Assembly (NCBI GenBank): GCA_000729835.1
Contig: JFHB01000008.1
Location: forward strand, 346,679-410,678
Reading direction: 5' to 3'
DNA length: 64,000 bases
DNA from: Atkinsonella hypoxylon
Taxonomy: Eukaryota; Ascomycota; Sordariomycetes; Hypocreales; Clavicipitaceae
Shown here: piece by piece, positions 24,472-36,600 of the stretch
How positions within the stretch are numbered: position 1 is the first letter of the stretch
Layout of the letters: each line of letters opens with the position of its first letter
The notes under the pieces: model-generated
What the model was told of the DNA's origin: nothing
Databases searched by the model: none
The model's input: the letters and a program-made list of their open reading frames with translations, nothing else
Made by a program: the position numbers and the translations under genes

Positions 24472-26468
24472 CTACTCAATCTTGCAATTCATCTTTGCAC
24501 TGGCCTCTGCTGTCATTACAAGAGCTCTTGGTGCATCCTTCTTTGGCATATGAAGTTCCACAAACTGCATTTCATTTGCAGCGTTGAACACAGGATCGGC
24601 AAACAAGGTGTTCAGTTCGTCCTTTGTCTTAATGGAGTACTTCCGAGCTAACTCTTTACCCCCAAACACATCAACAAGGCTCTTGTTATCCCAGGCGACG
24701 ATATCGTTGTAGGAAGCGTCCATTCCATGAATAAGCCTCTCAATGGTGAAGCCTTCGTTGCATATAACGACGCTGTGACTGAATGTCAGCTTTTCGATCC
24801 AAAGGCAAAACCGCAAAAGAGAAAGAAGGAACCGGCAAATGGAAAGGGGAAGCGAATGGTAAGAAGAGGAAAGGCGTCCTAACATGATTGGATTCAGCCT
24901 GTGGCGAATCATAGTGCTGACTTCTTGCGCTGTCAACTGAAATGAGCCATCCCCCACAAAGAGGATTGTCCTTCGGCTGCTACCGCTATCTTTTGCAGCC
25001 AGAGCTGCACCCTGACACGCACCGACAGACCATCCAATGCTGCCCCAAAGAATTTGACTCAATGCAGTGACACCCGGTGGAAATTTGGTATCCCATATGC
25101 CAAAGTTGGAGGTTCCTGTCTCGGTGACTACGATGTCATTCTCCTGAAGAAATTCGCCGACTCGTGGCCAGAACCAAGCTTGCGTGATTGTTTGAGAGTC
25201 ATCATGACTCTGTTTGATTTCATTTCGTACAATTGGGGATTGTTGAATGCTGAGTTGAGCGGGATCAATCTTCTGTACTAGTTTCTGCAGAACACCTTTC
25301 ATCCTGACGCCAGGATAGGTGGAATATCTTACTACGCAGTGATCGCTGTGTAGATCAATGCTTCTTAACTGCGACGTTCTATAAGAGAAACCGGTGGTGT
25401 TGAAATCACTCTGCCAATCTGGGTCAAATAGAGCTTATGATAATAATACCGAATGAGGGCAACGTCATACCTTGAGAGCACCTATTGTAATAACCAGATC
25501 TGATGCTTCTACAATGTCTTTAGCCTCCAATGGATGTGAGCCTTCACCAGCATAGACGCCACCAAAGTTTTTGTGAGACTCGTTGATAGCACTTTTGCCC
25601 ATAGGCGTCACGAAAACCGGTAGACTAGTTTTGTCGATCAAATCGTGTACCTCTGTCAGGACGCGATGACGCATCGCACATGCGTCAACGAGTAGCAAAG
25701 GGTTCTTAGCCGCGGTCAAGTACTTCAATATGATCTCGACTACATAATTCTCCTTTTCTGCATCATTAGACGGTTCTGAAAGGTCAATCGCCTTCTTCAG
25801 CCTAGCACCCTCTACCTTCGCTGTGGCCATATTTGTAGGCAGTGTGATGTACACTGGACGAGAATGAACCCAACACTGACGAAGGGCATGATCTATCTGA
25901 TCCGCAATATCTGACGGGTTGTTAAGCTTGGCAACATCGCAAGAGATCTGGGAGCTCATGTTGGCGAAGACATTGAAGTCACCATTTCCAAGAGTATGAT
26001 GTAGTAGCATGCCATTTCGCTGGGAAATGGTAGATGGGTAGCCAACGATATGGACGACTGGGATGTGCTCGGAGAAGGCTCCTGCAACACCGTTGATTGC
26101 TGACAGCTCGCCTACGCCGAAAGTCGTGATGAGGGCGGCTATCTCCTTCACTCGAGCGTATCCGTCCGCCGCGTATGCTGGACCACAGATTAGTTAGAAT
26201 TGGTCCTTTTAATGGGTTGCTGGTGCAAGCCTTGCCGCCGAAGTCAGCATACAACAGAAGTATATCACAGTCGCCACTCACCCGCATTGAGCTCGTTTAC
26301 ACTACCAACCCATTTCAACCCGCATTCCGCAAGATAATCAAGGGCAACCAAGTTGTAATCTCCAGGCACCCCATGTACTGAGCGGACACCGATCTCGTGT
26401 AGTCTCTTAAACAAATACGCGGATACATCAATGGGCTCTTTCAGGCTTTGCACTCGTAGGTCCGTCAT
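24472..26468 (-). CDS. pdc1: Pyruvate decarboxylase (TPP-dependent)
   Basis: Four exons: 26282-26468, 25471-26177, 24884-25410 and 24772-24472, 573 aa. It converts pyruvate to acetaldehyde and CO2 in the cytosol with thiamine diphosphate and Mg2+. The N-terminal PYR domain has HGVPGDYNLVALDYL and the catalytic Glu in GSVNELNA (about E59); the paired histidines follow in GMLLHHTLGNGDF (about 122-123). The C-terminal PP domain has the TPP motif from VGDGSFQLTAQE (about 451) to ICNEG. Intron 3 (24773-24883, 111 nt, donor GTTAGG, acceptor CACAG) interrupts this motif and is a stop-free multiple of three, so a naive frame reads through it; removing it gives NPIIVVICNEG, as in the family. Length is normal for fungal PDC. 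The start was placed at the first ATG of MTDLRVQSLKEP. Confidence 0.95.
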
Positions 26469-27710
26469 TGTTCCAGGAGCCAATTAACTCGCAGTCAGGC
26501 CAACCTATGCTAAGGGTTTTTGAGCTGAAGAACAGATGAAATTGCGAGGCCCCGAGCTCTAGCACTTAGTAGCACTCAGTAGCACGCAAGGCTGATAGTA
26601 TCGAAGCACTATGATTACCGGGCGTTCAATAATATAGACGCTACTTCCACTTGAATGTCTAACAAAAGTGCGCGCAAGTGCTGGCGTGAGAAACTAGGCT
26701 GGAGCAATTGAGGTATATAACGGGAATTTAACTCTAGTTTCTTGTAGCCTTGAGGACAATGCCGACCAGATGTCCGAATACAGGTGTTTCTGGCTTCTTG
26801 TCATGTCAAAGTGATGTAATGCATGGTGTGATAACGAAGCGGCCCCACCACAGTCGTGAAAGACCGGCAGAAGCATCGGCATCGAGTACGTAAACACGCA
26901 GCCACGGATTTTTGAATACCAAGGTACGCAGCAGCAACTAGGCCCAAAACGGAGGTAGTACCGCCGCATACTCATTTCTATGAAGAGGTACCTCATATAA
27001 TCCCCCCTTTAGATTTTAAGCAAATAGAGGTGCAGTAATAAGGAGATACTTTTCTATACCAATCTGTATATAAAGATACTTTTTGTGTTCTACGCAAGAG
27101 GAAGGAGGTGCTTTTCTATACTATTTTATAATTCAAGATAGTTCTTGAAGTTTGTATCGTAATACAAAGTTAAGGAGATGCCTCTGTATAGTAATGAGTA
27201 TGCGGAGGTGCTACTTCCGTTTTGGGCCTAGTTGCTGCTGCGTACCTAGGTATTCAAAAAATCCGTTGCTGCGTGTTTAGGCACTCATCGGCATTATGCC
27301 ATAACTATGTGTCATTAGTCACGCCACTCTCAACGACACTGCGCGACATGGAAAGAAGGAATGAAAAAGTATTCCGTAAACCATATACAGAATTGTTTGG
27401 AGGAGGAGGCAGCAGGGGAAAATTCACCAGACACTACACCACCTCAACAGCTCCAATCGGCCCTTCATTGCACGCCCGGGCCTACCAAGCACCAGTACCG
27501 GGCGCATCAATTGTTATCCTGCCGGAACCTGCGGGTTTGATCTACACTGGTTCCACCTTCAGCGCTGTTTCCACGTCATAGAGCCTCCAAGGTAGCAGCA
27601 GATTTGGAGTACCAGTCTTATCATTACAAGTAATGTGGACGATGGAGAGGAGAGGGAAAGGAAAAAGAGGAAAACGCTTCTAGAACACTCAGTCATGCAT
27701 GTTGCGACTC
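26469..27710. other. Spacer carrying inverted-repeat element copy A
   Basis: 1.24 kb upstream of pdc and downstream of erv1. Apart from the 404-bp element at 26883-27286 it shows no gene. Open frames here lie inside the element's arms or lack any motif. Confidence 0.5.
26883..27286. mobile_element. Inverted-repeat element, copy A, with 8-bp target duplication
   Basis: Arms of about 95 bp (26883-26978 and, inverted, about 27192-27286) match closely: outer GTAAACACGCAG or CTAAACACGCAG, then CGGATTTTTGAATACC, then GCAGCAGCAACTAGGCCCAA. The core is AT-rich and non-coding. ATCGGCAT flanks the element directly on both sides (26875-26882 and 27287-27294). Long terminal inverted repeats with an 8-bp duplication and no transposase suggest a MITE mobilised by a hAT- or MULE-type transposase; the superfamily is an inference. 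Relatives are at 47021, 50322 and 63463. Confidence 0.85.
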
Positions 27711-28369
27711 TCAGTCGCATCGCCCATCCCTCCATCCTGTGCGCCAACGTTCCTGCCATCGGGAACAGTCAAATTGCGGTTTGCCCAGTTTTTGATTTAC
27801 TTCATTGTGCGCACCACATAGCCATCTGCCAAATTCGTCGCGACTTTGGACTCGAGGCACTTCTTTCCTCAAATATGCTTGAAAGTCTTCAGCACATACC
27901 CAGCAGGGATATAGCTTGGAAAAGAGCTTCACAAAGCCCAGAAGGTCTGCTTGCTGTGATTTTGATGGAACGTCTGGATATGTGGCTGCAATGGAGTGAA
28001 GAAGGGTCCACGTGCCTCGTCCCAGCTCTTCAACGTCTGGAGGACAATCACTGCGGAATACAGTTCCTTCTGTCGCGGCGGTGACCGACGGACGATCGCT
28101 GTGGGTGGCAGCATCCTGCTTCGTCTTCTGCCTCGTCATTGCTCGCCAAGCCGCGAATGATGTGCAGCTCCGACACCTATTTCAATGTTAGCATGAAAGA
28201 ATTCTGATAGATCTGTAACCGGTATAGGCACGGGGAAGGGAAGGAGAACTCACGGCTTGCCATCCTTGCCTATCACGACACCTTTTGGAAGCTTTTCGGC
28301 TTGCTCATGGCCTGCATTATTTGTTGATGTTTCTGTAATGGGTTGCACGCTTTGCCCTTCGTTCGCCAT
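27711..28369 (-). CDS. erv1: FAD-linked sulfhydryl oxidase Erv1
   Basis: Two exons, 28254-28369 and 27711-28176 (77-nt intron, donor GTGAGT, acceptor AATAG), 193 aa. Splicing creates GKPCRSCTSF, the N-terminal CxxC shuttle (C40/C43) of Erv1. The Erv/ALR fold follows: GRGTWTLLHSIAATYPD, the active-site PCWVC (C130/C133), and a CGAHN...FDC pair spaced C-x16-C (C159/C176). Erv1 reoxidises Mia40 in the mitochondrial intermembrane space and passes electrons to cytochrome c, and there is no signal peptide as would be expected for ER Erv2. It is head to head with hem4, with 342 bp between start codons. Confidence 0.95.
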
Positions 28370-28711
28370 GGTGACAGTGCGATCCAGCAGAGTTTGGTCT
28401 GCTACCAACCGATTATGTTGGATAAAAGAAATGTCAGGTTTTTAAAGGTCTTGACCATAAAATTTCTCAGCTTAGCTTCCAATAAAGCCGGATGCTGTCT
28501 AGCCAGCAGTGGATTCGTTTCGTCTCGAGGAATATGCGCCTTGTACTGTACTGTTCGTTATCGATAAGAGAACAACGGCACCATCGTCATTACCATTCGA
28601 TAACAACCACAACAAGCATGTGCTATCCGGTTTGACGCAGCTGTTTGAGTTGACTTGCCGAGTCTCATTAAAGGAAAGACAAAGAATAAGACGGCGACGA
28701 GGCCGCTGATC
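28370..28711. promoter_or_regulatory. Bidirectional erv1/hem4 promoter region
   Basis: 342 bp separate two divergent start codons, so both promoters must fit here. No specific operator is recognised. Shared regulation is inferred from geometry only. Confidence 0.55.
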
Positions 28712-29830
28712 ATGGTTGATTCGCTGCCACAGTCCGAGTCTTTTTACCCTCAAGACACGGCGCCCAACGCGAACGATGTGAGAAGGGTGCCTGTCATACT
28801 ATTGAAAACTAAATCAGCACCCACTGATGCTTACGGAGAGATTCTGACATCATTTCAATTCCCAAAAGGCACCAGATATGACGGTTTTGATCCTCTTTTC
28901 ATACCTGTGCTCGAGCATCGTGTCAATGACGGAGGCATCAACACCATGCGTTCTTTACTTCGGAACCAGAAAATCAGCCAGAACCGCAACGCAAATTATG
29001 GAGGAATGATATTCACCTCTCAAAGAGCTGTTGAGGCATTCTCGCAAGCTGTTCATGACGCCGAAGGTATGTCATAGCCTCGCAGTCACCCTGTGATGTA
29101 TACGACATAACGCAGTCGTCTTTCCTCGACCAAGTATGAACGTGCAACGAACACAAAAGAGAATCGAGATTCACAAACTAACAATGCTCTGGCACGAGCA
29201 GAAAATAGAAAAATGTGGCCACATCTTCAATCAATACCAGTCTACAGTGTTGGCCCTGCTACTACGCGGGCTCTCCGCGCCATTCATGAGGCATCATTGC
29301 AAATTTTTGGGGAACACACGGGAAATGGCGAGGCGCTGGCAAAGTATATCCTTGAGCACTATAAAAGCTGGTACTCGGAACGTGATTCTTTGCCGCCTCT
29401 GCTCTTTCTCGTTGGTGAACAGCGTCGCGACATCATACCTCGCACGTTAATGAACCCTGACTTGGCCCGCGACAGAAGAATTCAAGTAGACGAAATTGTA
29501 GTCTACGAGACCGGTGCCATGGAATCGTTTCCAGTAGAATTCGGAAACATCTTGGTTGAGACTGACTCTGCAGAAGAACGCTGGGTTGTGGTATTTTCAC
29601 CCACAGGCTGCGACAGCATGCTCCGGGGTCTCGGTCTCCTCGACGCAAACTCGGGCAATGCCAAAGTGAATAGCCGGGATAGAAAGACATTTATTGCGAC
29701 AATCGGGCCCACGACGAGATCACATTTGATAACTAAGTTTAGATTCGATCCTGATGTTTGTGCGCAATCACCCAGTCCAGAGGGTGTCCTCAAAGCCATA
29801 ATCGACTTTTCCTCGAAAAAAGACAGTTAA
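28712..29830 (+). CDS. hem4: Uroporphyrinogen-III synthase
   Basis: Two exons, 28712-29066 and 29202-29830 (135-nt intron, donor GTATGT, CTAAC branch site, acceptor CAG), 327 aa. The enzyme cyclises hydroxymethylbilane to uroporphyrinogen III in the cytosolic part of haem synthesis. Visible HEM4 features are the early VPVILLKTKSAPTDAY, the FTSQRAVEAFSQAV helix, the second-domain opening IPVYSVGPATTRALR, FLVGEQRRDIIPRTL, VDEIVVYET, and near the end VVFSPTGCDSM plus TFIATIGPTTRSHL. These catalytic-cleft segments are spread over two similar half-domains, as the family requires. The ATG at 28712 was preferred to the upstream TTG-opened extension. Confidence 0.94.
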
Positions 29831-30405
29831 GATGCATTGATTCGTATCTTCAAAAACGTCCAACGCGATTGAGGAAACCGTGCTCGTTATGTCGCCGACA
29901 GCACAGGCATGGCATCGCCTCCATTTGAAGAAAGGGGTAGCCCGGACGTGCGAAATATCCTTGTCATACCTTAAAGACTGCAATGAAGCCTTTACTAGCA
30001 TTGTGTTTCTGACAATGATATGGTCCCAACGCAGACGACATCCCCATATGCTGCCATGATTGGAAACCAAAAGAAACTTGCAGACACTGCTGAGTCGGGA
30101 ACTGGACGTTTTCAAGAGGACAACAAAAGACTTGGAACTTTGATCAGTCCACATATAGTCAAATGTATGAGAAAGGTTAACATTGTATCTATCTATTATC
30201 CATATCAATATAGGTTGTGCTACTCAGCAGCGCCTTGTGAGAATCTCATCCAAACCTTTGCATAATGTCTTCCATTGACCAAAACCAAAACACTTAATCA
30301 TAATTGACAGCCTAATCCCAACGTCGAGACTCATTCCATATTTAGAGGTAAACCCTCCTAAGCACTCAAGTTTCGGAAGCAGGAAGTACGGCATTAAGAG
30401 CTATG
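29831..30405. other. Convergent 3' spacer between hem4 and oxr1
   Basis: 575 bp between facing stop codons. The minus-strand open frame at 29768-30208 overlaps the hem4 3' end and has no family motif. Nothing else is seen. Confidence 0.5.
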
Positions 30406-31348
30406 TTATGAGCCCAAAACCCATATCTCGACTCCCCACACATTGAACTTCTCCCCCGCATCACTAAGAGGTTCGTTACCGAAAGTGTCACATTGTGAAC
30501 TGTGACCGACGTCCAGAGAGTTGTCAAGCCAGAGGCCATAATGTCCTCCACCCGATCCGACTGAAAGGAACCCAGCTTCGCAATTTATGTAACAGTCGTT
30601 CAAGCCACTATAAGGAAATGCTTTAAACCTGACTGACTCGACCGGGGTTACAGTCCCGCTTTCAGAGGAAGGTACCACGGCCAAAGTCGTACTACGCATA
30701 AGGTGCGTAGTATCTGCAGAGGGTGGCGGCGGAAGTGAGGCAAGCGTTGAAGCCCTCCAGAGGAAGCACTCTCCATTTCCGAAATACGACGGGGCAGGGC
30801 GCGGATACTCAGACAGATAGGCTCCGAAAGTCTACCGGCATCCACCAGTAAAGTATTTGTTAGCATGAGAGAAAGCGTACCCGAGTCAGGCCTTTCGGTA
30901 CTAAACAGCTGGAAGGATTGAATATTGCTAGAGACCTTGCACTCACCCCTCCTTCTTGGTCTTTGACGACGAGGACAAAGCCAACTCTGCGGCCTTCGTA
31001 AGGTCGACACTTTTGGTACAAGGTGGACAGACTGGCTCCATCCTGCTCGAGACTGTAAATCAAGCGCCAATCTTCCGCAATGCGCAGCCTTTCTGGGACC
31101 ATCGCTCGAATCTCTTCGGCGACGGTCGTCGTAAGAATTCTGGCCGAGGCAGTTGTGCTTTCGCGATATCCATGGAGAACCAGAGGCTCGAGAGGGGGTG
31201 GCCGAAAAGGACTGGCAGTCGCGGTGCGTCGCCAAGAAGGCGTAAAAACCCCATTCACCCCATCCTTATCTCCTTGGTTGTCGGAGTCATGTTCAGGGTC
31301 GACTTGAGTGTCTTCGGTCGAGAATCGTCGTATCAGCCCAGTCCACAT
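30406..31348 (-). CDS. oxr1: OXR1-type TLDc domain protein
   Basis: Two exons, 30947-31348 and 30406-30831, 275 aa. After a short acidic N-terminus (TEDTQVDPEHDSDNQGDKD) the TLDc domain occupies about 55-275: EEIRAMVPERLRIAEDWRLI, LYQKCRPYEGRRVGFVLVVK, then across the intron GGTFGAYLSEYPRPAPSYFG, GECFLWRA, and the closing GHYGLWLDNSLD, SQCDTFGNEPLS and VWGVEIWVLG. TLDc/OXR1 proteins protect against oxidative damage, and yeast Oxr1 promotes V-ATPase disassembly. The 115-nt intron has a GTGAGT donor and GGTAG acceptor in phase 0. The open frame continues upstream without another ATG until a stop, so 31348 is taken as the start; a further 5' exon is possible. Confidence 0.93.
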
Positions 31349-32333
31349 ACTGCCCAGTTTTCTTTCTTGATATAGCGACGGAAGTATCGATGTAGACGTA
31401 TGTTTTCGCCCGGTGAGTCTCTGTGTACTGACAAACTATGCGAACAGACAATCGCAGCCGAAATCATTGAGATCTTTGGCAAAGGTTGGAGCTGTGTTGG
31501 AGAAGGTCATGCCGTCGTTCTCCAGACAGAGGTTCGGATTGTATTTATGGTTGGGGGAAGTGATTGCCGCCAAGCTAGTAACGTTACTCTTTAGCGTCCT
31601 TCGCCCTGGAATAATGTAAAGACTAAAAGTGTGAATATCATGAGTCGAATGGCATAATCAATTCTTTGTAATAAAATCTTTCTAAATCGTCCTGGAGGAA
31701 GTTGTGAAACAATGAACTTAGAATTGGATGATATCCGTGGGATTGGCCGTATGGCAGTGCCACTTAGTTAATATCAGGAGAGCGGGGAGCGTAGAGTGGG
31801 GCTGCACCTGATCAGTTAATAGATTGGCAATGGATTAATTAATTAGCATTATCCAGGATCGATGTCTTCGGATATTGGATGAGCGAGGAATATAATCGCG
31901 TTCGTGGCGATTATCATTATCGATGATGAATGAAAAGATGTATGGCTAGTTTGTGGACCAGTGCGCATGCATGGGGCTAGCTGATATAAACCTACACCTT
32001 ACGGGAAGCCTCTAGTTATTATCGCGAATTGTTCAGATTATCGGAATCAGCGCATTAAACTTCGACCTAACCGAACAATTTGTTCCGTATATATCAGTGC
32101 TTTACCTACTATATGCTCAAATTCAACGTCTCTTATTTTTTGCGCTTGCTATTTGTATCCTTCAACGAATACCTGGGACTCGATTCTGGTTTACACTCTC
32201 ACATCACTTCTTCATTATGAGACGTACGTCAGCTTTTATTTGAGGCTTATCAGAAGGCCCTATTGTGTAACAGCAAGTATCTCAATTTTTCCAGCAGATC
32301 CAGTAGAGTTCCCGAAACCAAACTGCAGTATTT
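31349..32333. other. Spacer between oxr1 and the MAPK gene
   Basis: 985 bp holding the oxr1 promoter and MAPK 3' UTR. AT-rich in its middle, with GATTATCATTATCGATGATG-like self-complementary words around 31910-31930. No gene is supported. Confidence 0.45.
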
Positions 32334-33694
32334 CTACCTCATAATCTCTTCATAGATGAGCTGCTTCAATTGCTCCTTGCTCAAGTTATTTTTATGCTTA
32401 TCGAAGTCGAAAAATTCTTCGGGAATGGGTGGCGCAGTCGGTTCATCCTCCGGATCATGGTAAGGCTCAAGATACGGATGCCTCAGTGCTTCTTCGACTG
32501 TAATGCGCTTCACAGGATTAAATGCGAGAAGTTTCTCCAGCAAGTCCAACGCCAGATCAGAAGTCTTAGGGAATAAAGTTCGGAACGGTACTTTCTTCTT
32601 AAAGGGAAGTGATCGGATATACTCTCGCGCGCGTCTTGACTTGATGCCGTAGTAATCCTCCATGGTGGGGGTGCCGAGAACATCAAGGATGAGGGTCAGC
32701 TGATGATGGTCTGTGAATATCCTCCCGTTAGCGCACCAAATAAATATGACTCAACGATATCACCCATCACGGTGACGACGACTTGATTGCAACCACGGCG
32801 TTCTCCACTCACAATCTTTGCCAGGAAATAAGGGCTTCCCGCTAAGCATCTCAGCCAGGATGCAGCCGACTGACCAGACATCGATTGCCTTGGTGTACTC
32901 CTTGAAGGTGAGCATGATCTCTGGCGCACGGTACCAGCGTGTAGCGACATATTCGGTCATGAAGCCAGAATTATCCTCCTGTGAAGCAGCGGAACGAGCC
33001 AGTCCGAAATCGCAAACTTTGAGGTCGCAATTCGCGTTTAAGAGGAGGTTTGATGGCTTCAAATCTCGATGAAGAACATTCGCAGAGTGCATGGCTTTCA
33101 AGGCTCGCAATGTCTGATAAATGAAGTACTGGCAATGATCATCCGAAAGGTCTTGCGTGCGGATGACTCTGTGCATATCTGTTTCCATTAATTCCTATGA
33201 AGGCGGCCAGCGGTCAGTTTGGTCATCAAGGTGATGACGAGCTCGTCGTCAAACTTTGAATATGTCGAATGACTGGGCCTACCTGGATGAGATACACCTC
33301 GTTGAAGGAATCGTATCCCCGAGGCTTCTGTATATCTAAAATCGAGATGATGTTCTCATGGTTGAAATAACGCAAGAGTTTCATTTCGCGAAGAGTTCGA
33401 AGGCAGAACATGGAGTGATCAAATGGGGTAATCTTCTTGATGGCAACTTTCTGGCCGGATGGTTTGTGTATAGCCGAGCTACAAATCCGATTAGTGTGGG
33501 CAATAAAAGCACATTGAAGGCGCAAAGTATGTCTAAGACTGTGTGCTGCAAGTCATTGTGCACGAGGGGTTGTGTCCTTACCAGACGACTCCATATGCGC
33601 CTTCGCCTACAACATCCTGAATATCATACTGCTCGCTGACGTTGAAGGAGATCTTGCGAGAGCTTCCAGCATTCGGGGGGTTCGAGCGAGACAT
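32334..33694 (-). CDS. Fus3/Kss1/Pmk1-type MAP kinase
   Basis: Four exons: 33582-33694, 33283-33478, 32813-33194 and 32334-32710, 355 aa, the normal length. The ATP loop is GEGAYGVVCSAIHK, with the lysine in VAIKKI (K52). HRDLKPSN lies at about 145-152 and DFG at about 165-167. The activation loop ends TEY (about 183-185), and VATRWYRAPE follows. The C-terminus has a PYLEPYHDPEDEP common-docking region and ends KQLIYEEIMR. The opening SRKISFNVSEQYDIQDVVGE is characteristic of the filamentous Pmk1/Fmk1/Bmp1 group, which controls hyphal fusion, appressorium formation and pathogenic development. The class is clear; biological role in this organism is inferred. Upstream lies an unusually long 3.3-kb spacer. 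Confidence 0.96.
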
Positions 33695-36600
33695 ATTTCG
33701 ACGAAGCGATGTACCGCACGTTCAGCGGGGTAAATCGGCGCTCCTGAGAGGGGGAGGTTTCGAGTTGTGACCGATCCACGACAGCTGTCGGCGGAAACAA
33801 GACAGAGAAGACTTTACCAAGGCAAGGAGACGTTTCTCTAACGCAGCCAAAGATAACCAAGATGAGTAAAGCTGAAAAGGGCCCCCCGAGGATGACGATT
33901 GTAGGGTGTTGCGAGTCGAGAACAACAGATGCACCCTGCAATTTGGGCAGCGGAACTGAACGAACCACTTGCCCCGCTCGGGCCTCGTTTTGCGAATAGT
34001 CGAGTTCCTCTAGGCAAAACTGCTGCGGCTCAACCTTGACTTTGGGGATTGGGCATTGACGAAGAGGCTGACTGCGGAGGATCTTCAATCAGGAGTATCC
34101 TTGAGATGAGATGAGAGAGGAGAATGTGACGTCTGCGATTGCAAGCTAAGACGATAACGCAGCCGAGGAAGTCAAGGACCAGGGCCTGCTGCTGTTGATA
34201 TAGTTGGTGGGGTCAGTTTGGTCAGGTGGGAGGGGGAATCTGAGTCAAAAACAGAGCCTTGCCGTCGGGGAGTCGAAGCCTGTCTGAGCTGCTAAGCCTC
34301 CAGGTCATCAAAAGACCGCAGTCAAGTGCGAAGATTATTTATTTTTGTTTTAGTTTTGAAAGAAAAAAAAAAACAGGGCCCGGCGAGAGCAGTGAGGATT
34401 CACACTCCAGCTTAATCCAGTTTCTCCGAAAAAAAAAAAACCCCCCGTTTCAGGGTGTACGTTAAAACGGCTCGACTGGAGGCATCAAAAGCAGAAAAAT
34501 ATCTTCTGCCTGGCTTCCTTGGTAATGATGGTGGATCGACTCGTCAAAAAGTGAAAGCAGCATACTAGACGCGGCCTTTTAAGGAGAAAGAGAAAGGAAT
34601 GTATGGGATATGGGAGATCCCGGGTCAAGTTTGTCTCCATGCGCCAAGGGGGGGTTCCGAAACTCGTTCACAGCCCGAATTGGCCACACCAAGCATAACG
34701 CTATCAAGGGGATGACAGATTTCACGACGGATCCTGCCCTATGTGCTGGCAAGCCAGACCAGTCGTGTATTCTGTCATCTGCGTGACTACCTATGTATCT
34801 GCATCTGATTCATCTGTGATAACGGAGCCGTGGCTTAGGCGGTTCTGCCATCAAGGAGCCAAACATAGGACAAAGACGAAAGCATAGTGCGCCCTGCGCA
34901 AACTCACCCACGATTAATACGGAGACCAACAGTGGGGTGCCAGTGTACGTCCAAGACTCAAACAAAATTGACTCGAGGTCCACGCAATGCTTTGTAGTCG
35001 AACGCGTTGTATGCCTTTGTGCTGACCCGACACCGACACCGAAAGAACACAAACATGCATGCAATTCTCTGATGTCGTTTTGCCGTCGAGCGCTACAACG
35101 CTCCAGACTGCTCTGTCTTCATGGCCAACTAAAAATTTAATACATTCGCAATTTGGGGCCCAGCCCAGAGGGTCTGCTGCATGATGGACAGAAACAAGCG
35201 CGCGCACCTCACAATGACCCAGCCGTCATTCTGTTTCAGAAACGAACCAGCCGTCGTCCAGTGCGGGCCGTAGCATGACTATAGCGGAACGAAGGGATAT
35301 ACGTCAGTCGGGGGGATCCCCAGCCGCTGGCACAGAACCGGTATATTCGGGACTGCCATCACGGACTATCTTCTGCGGTTCATCACAACTTCTTCAACTA
35401 CATCGCTAATGCGAGGTCTGGAGTTCTGGCAGCGCGCGGCCCATGTTCAGGCAAACCATGAAATGGCCATTAGCAGCCGCAGCTGCTGCAAGAGTTGTAA
35501 CTTTCGCCCGTGCCAGGCTCTAAACGTAGAGACATAGCGTTCCTTGGCGGCGCCATCTTGGCGACGCGTTATTACTACTGCAGCATAGTTAATTAATATC
35601 AACAACAGCCACGAATCCACACCATCTATTTGTTCAAAGCAGGCTCGGCAATTGCGAGAGGAGTAAGCAGCTCAGCGACTGATGAAACTTGGGCAAGACA
35701 ACGTGTCGACCTGTCCTCTTGATCACATCTCTTGAGACTCCGAGAGAAACCAGCGGCAAGCGGTCCAGTCCAATGAACCGTCCCTTCTTGACTGACACAC
35801 CTCAGCCGTAACTAGTCAGGGACGTCTCGACACCTCTTGTTGTACTACAGTCTCCATCAGCCAATGTTAATCAGCTTGCGGCCGTCAAGGGCAGCGGCTG
35901 TATTAAGAACGACGGGCCAATAATTGCAATGCTAACGACTAGCCACCCGTGCCACCTTGGCCGTGAACCAACATGAGTGACGGTGTAGTTGCAGTGCCTG
36001 AAGATATTCCAGGAACCCTTTGCGCCACGCGATGTTTTGTAAAGTGATGTCGTATACTCCGTACGCCCACTAGATCATGGACCAGCATAGATATCAGTAA
36101 TTTTATCACTCTCATACACTGTATATGAAATATGTATCGACACATCTGGAAAATATCTTTCTGGTGGGGGGGTATTGGACCAGTTCTCATATTAAGAAAT
36201 GCCATGGCGCCTTCGGCCTCACTTGCATCGAGCATGCGTGCCTCTGGCATTCATGCCAAACACTACGGTATTCAACAGTACCCAGCCAGTAGACAGGCTT
36301 AGTGATAGGCCCTAGCCTCATACCATGATACTTTAGACTTGTGTGAGCAATGGTGCCGTCATCATACGGGCGAGGTTTCAAGTTCGTGGAGTTACCCACA
36401 ACCTCTCAGCTCTCTTTCACAATTCCTTTCGAGTGAAATGTTTCGACTTGAACCTTCCTCCACCCACTGTGAGTATCGCCACCGATAAGAGCATGCATCG
36501 AAATAATGAGCATCACATGCCCTGCCACTGCAGAATTTCATCCCCCGAGCCTCCGACTCATGTCACCTGTTGGCTTCAGCCTTTGACGCTTCATTTGGTA

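Noticed and set aside
26694..27581. Two frames with the shared peptide pattern CCCVP / AAAYLGIQK on opposite strands
   Set aside because: They are the two arms of the inverted-repeat element read in different directions, not a duplicated gene.
30648..31235. 195-codon minus-strand frame overlapping oxr1
   Set aside because: It is a shadow in another frame of the two oxr1 exons, which carry the clear TLDc domain.
33624..34088. 154-codon frame overlapping the MAPK start on the same strand, a possible upstream ORF
   Set aside because: It opens with TTG and has no internal ATG, so it would not be initiated in a eukaryote; its apparent codons overlap the true MAPK exon in another frame.
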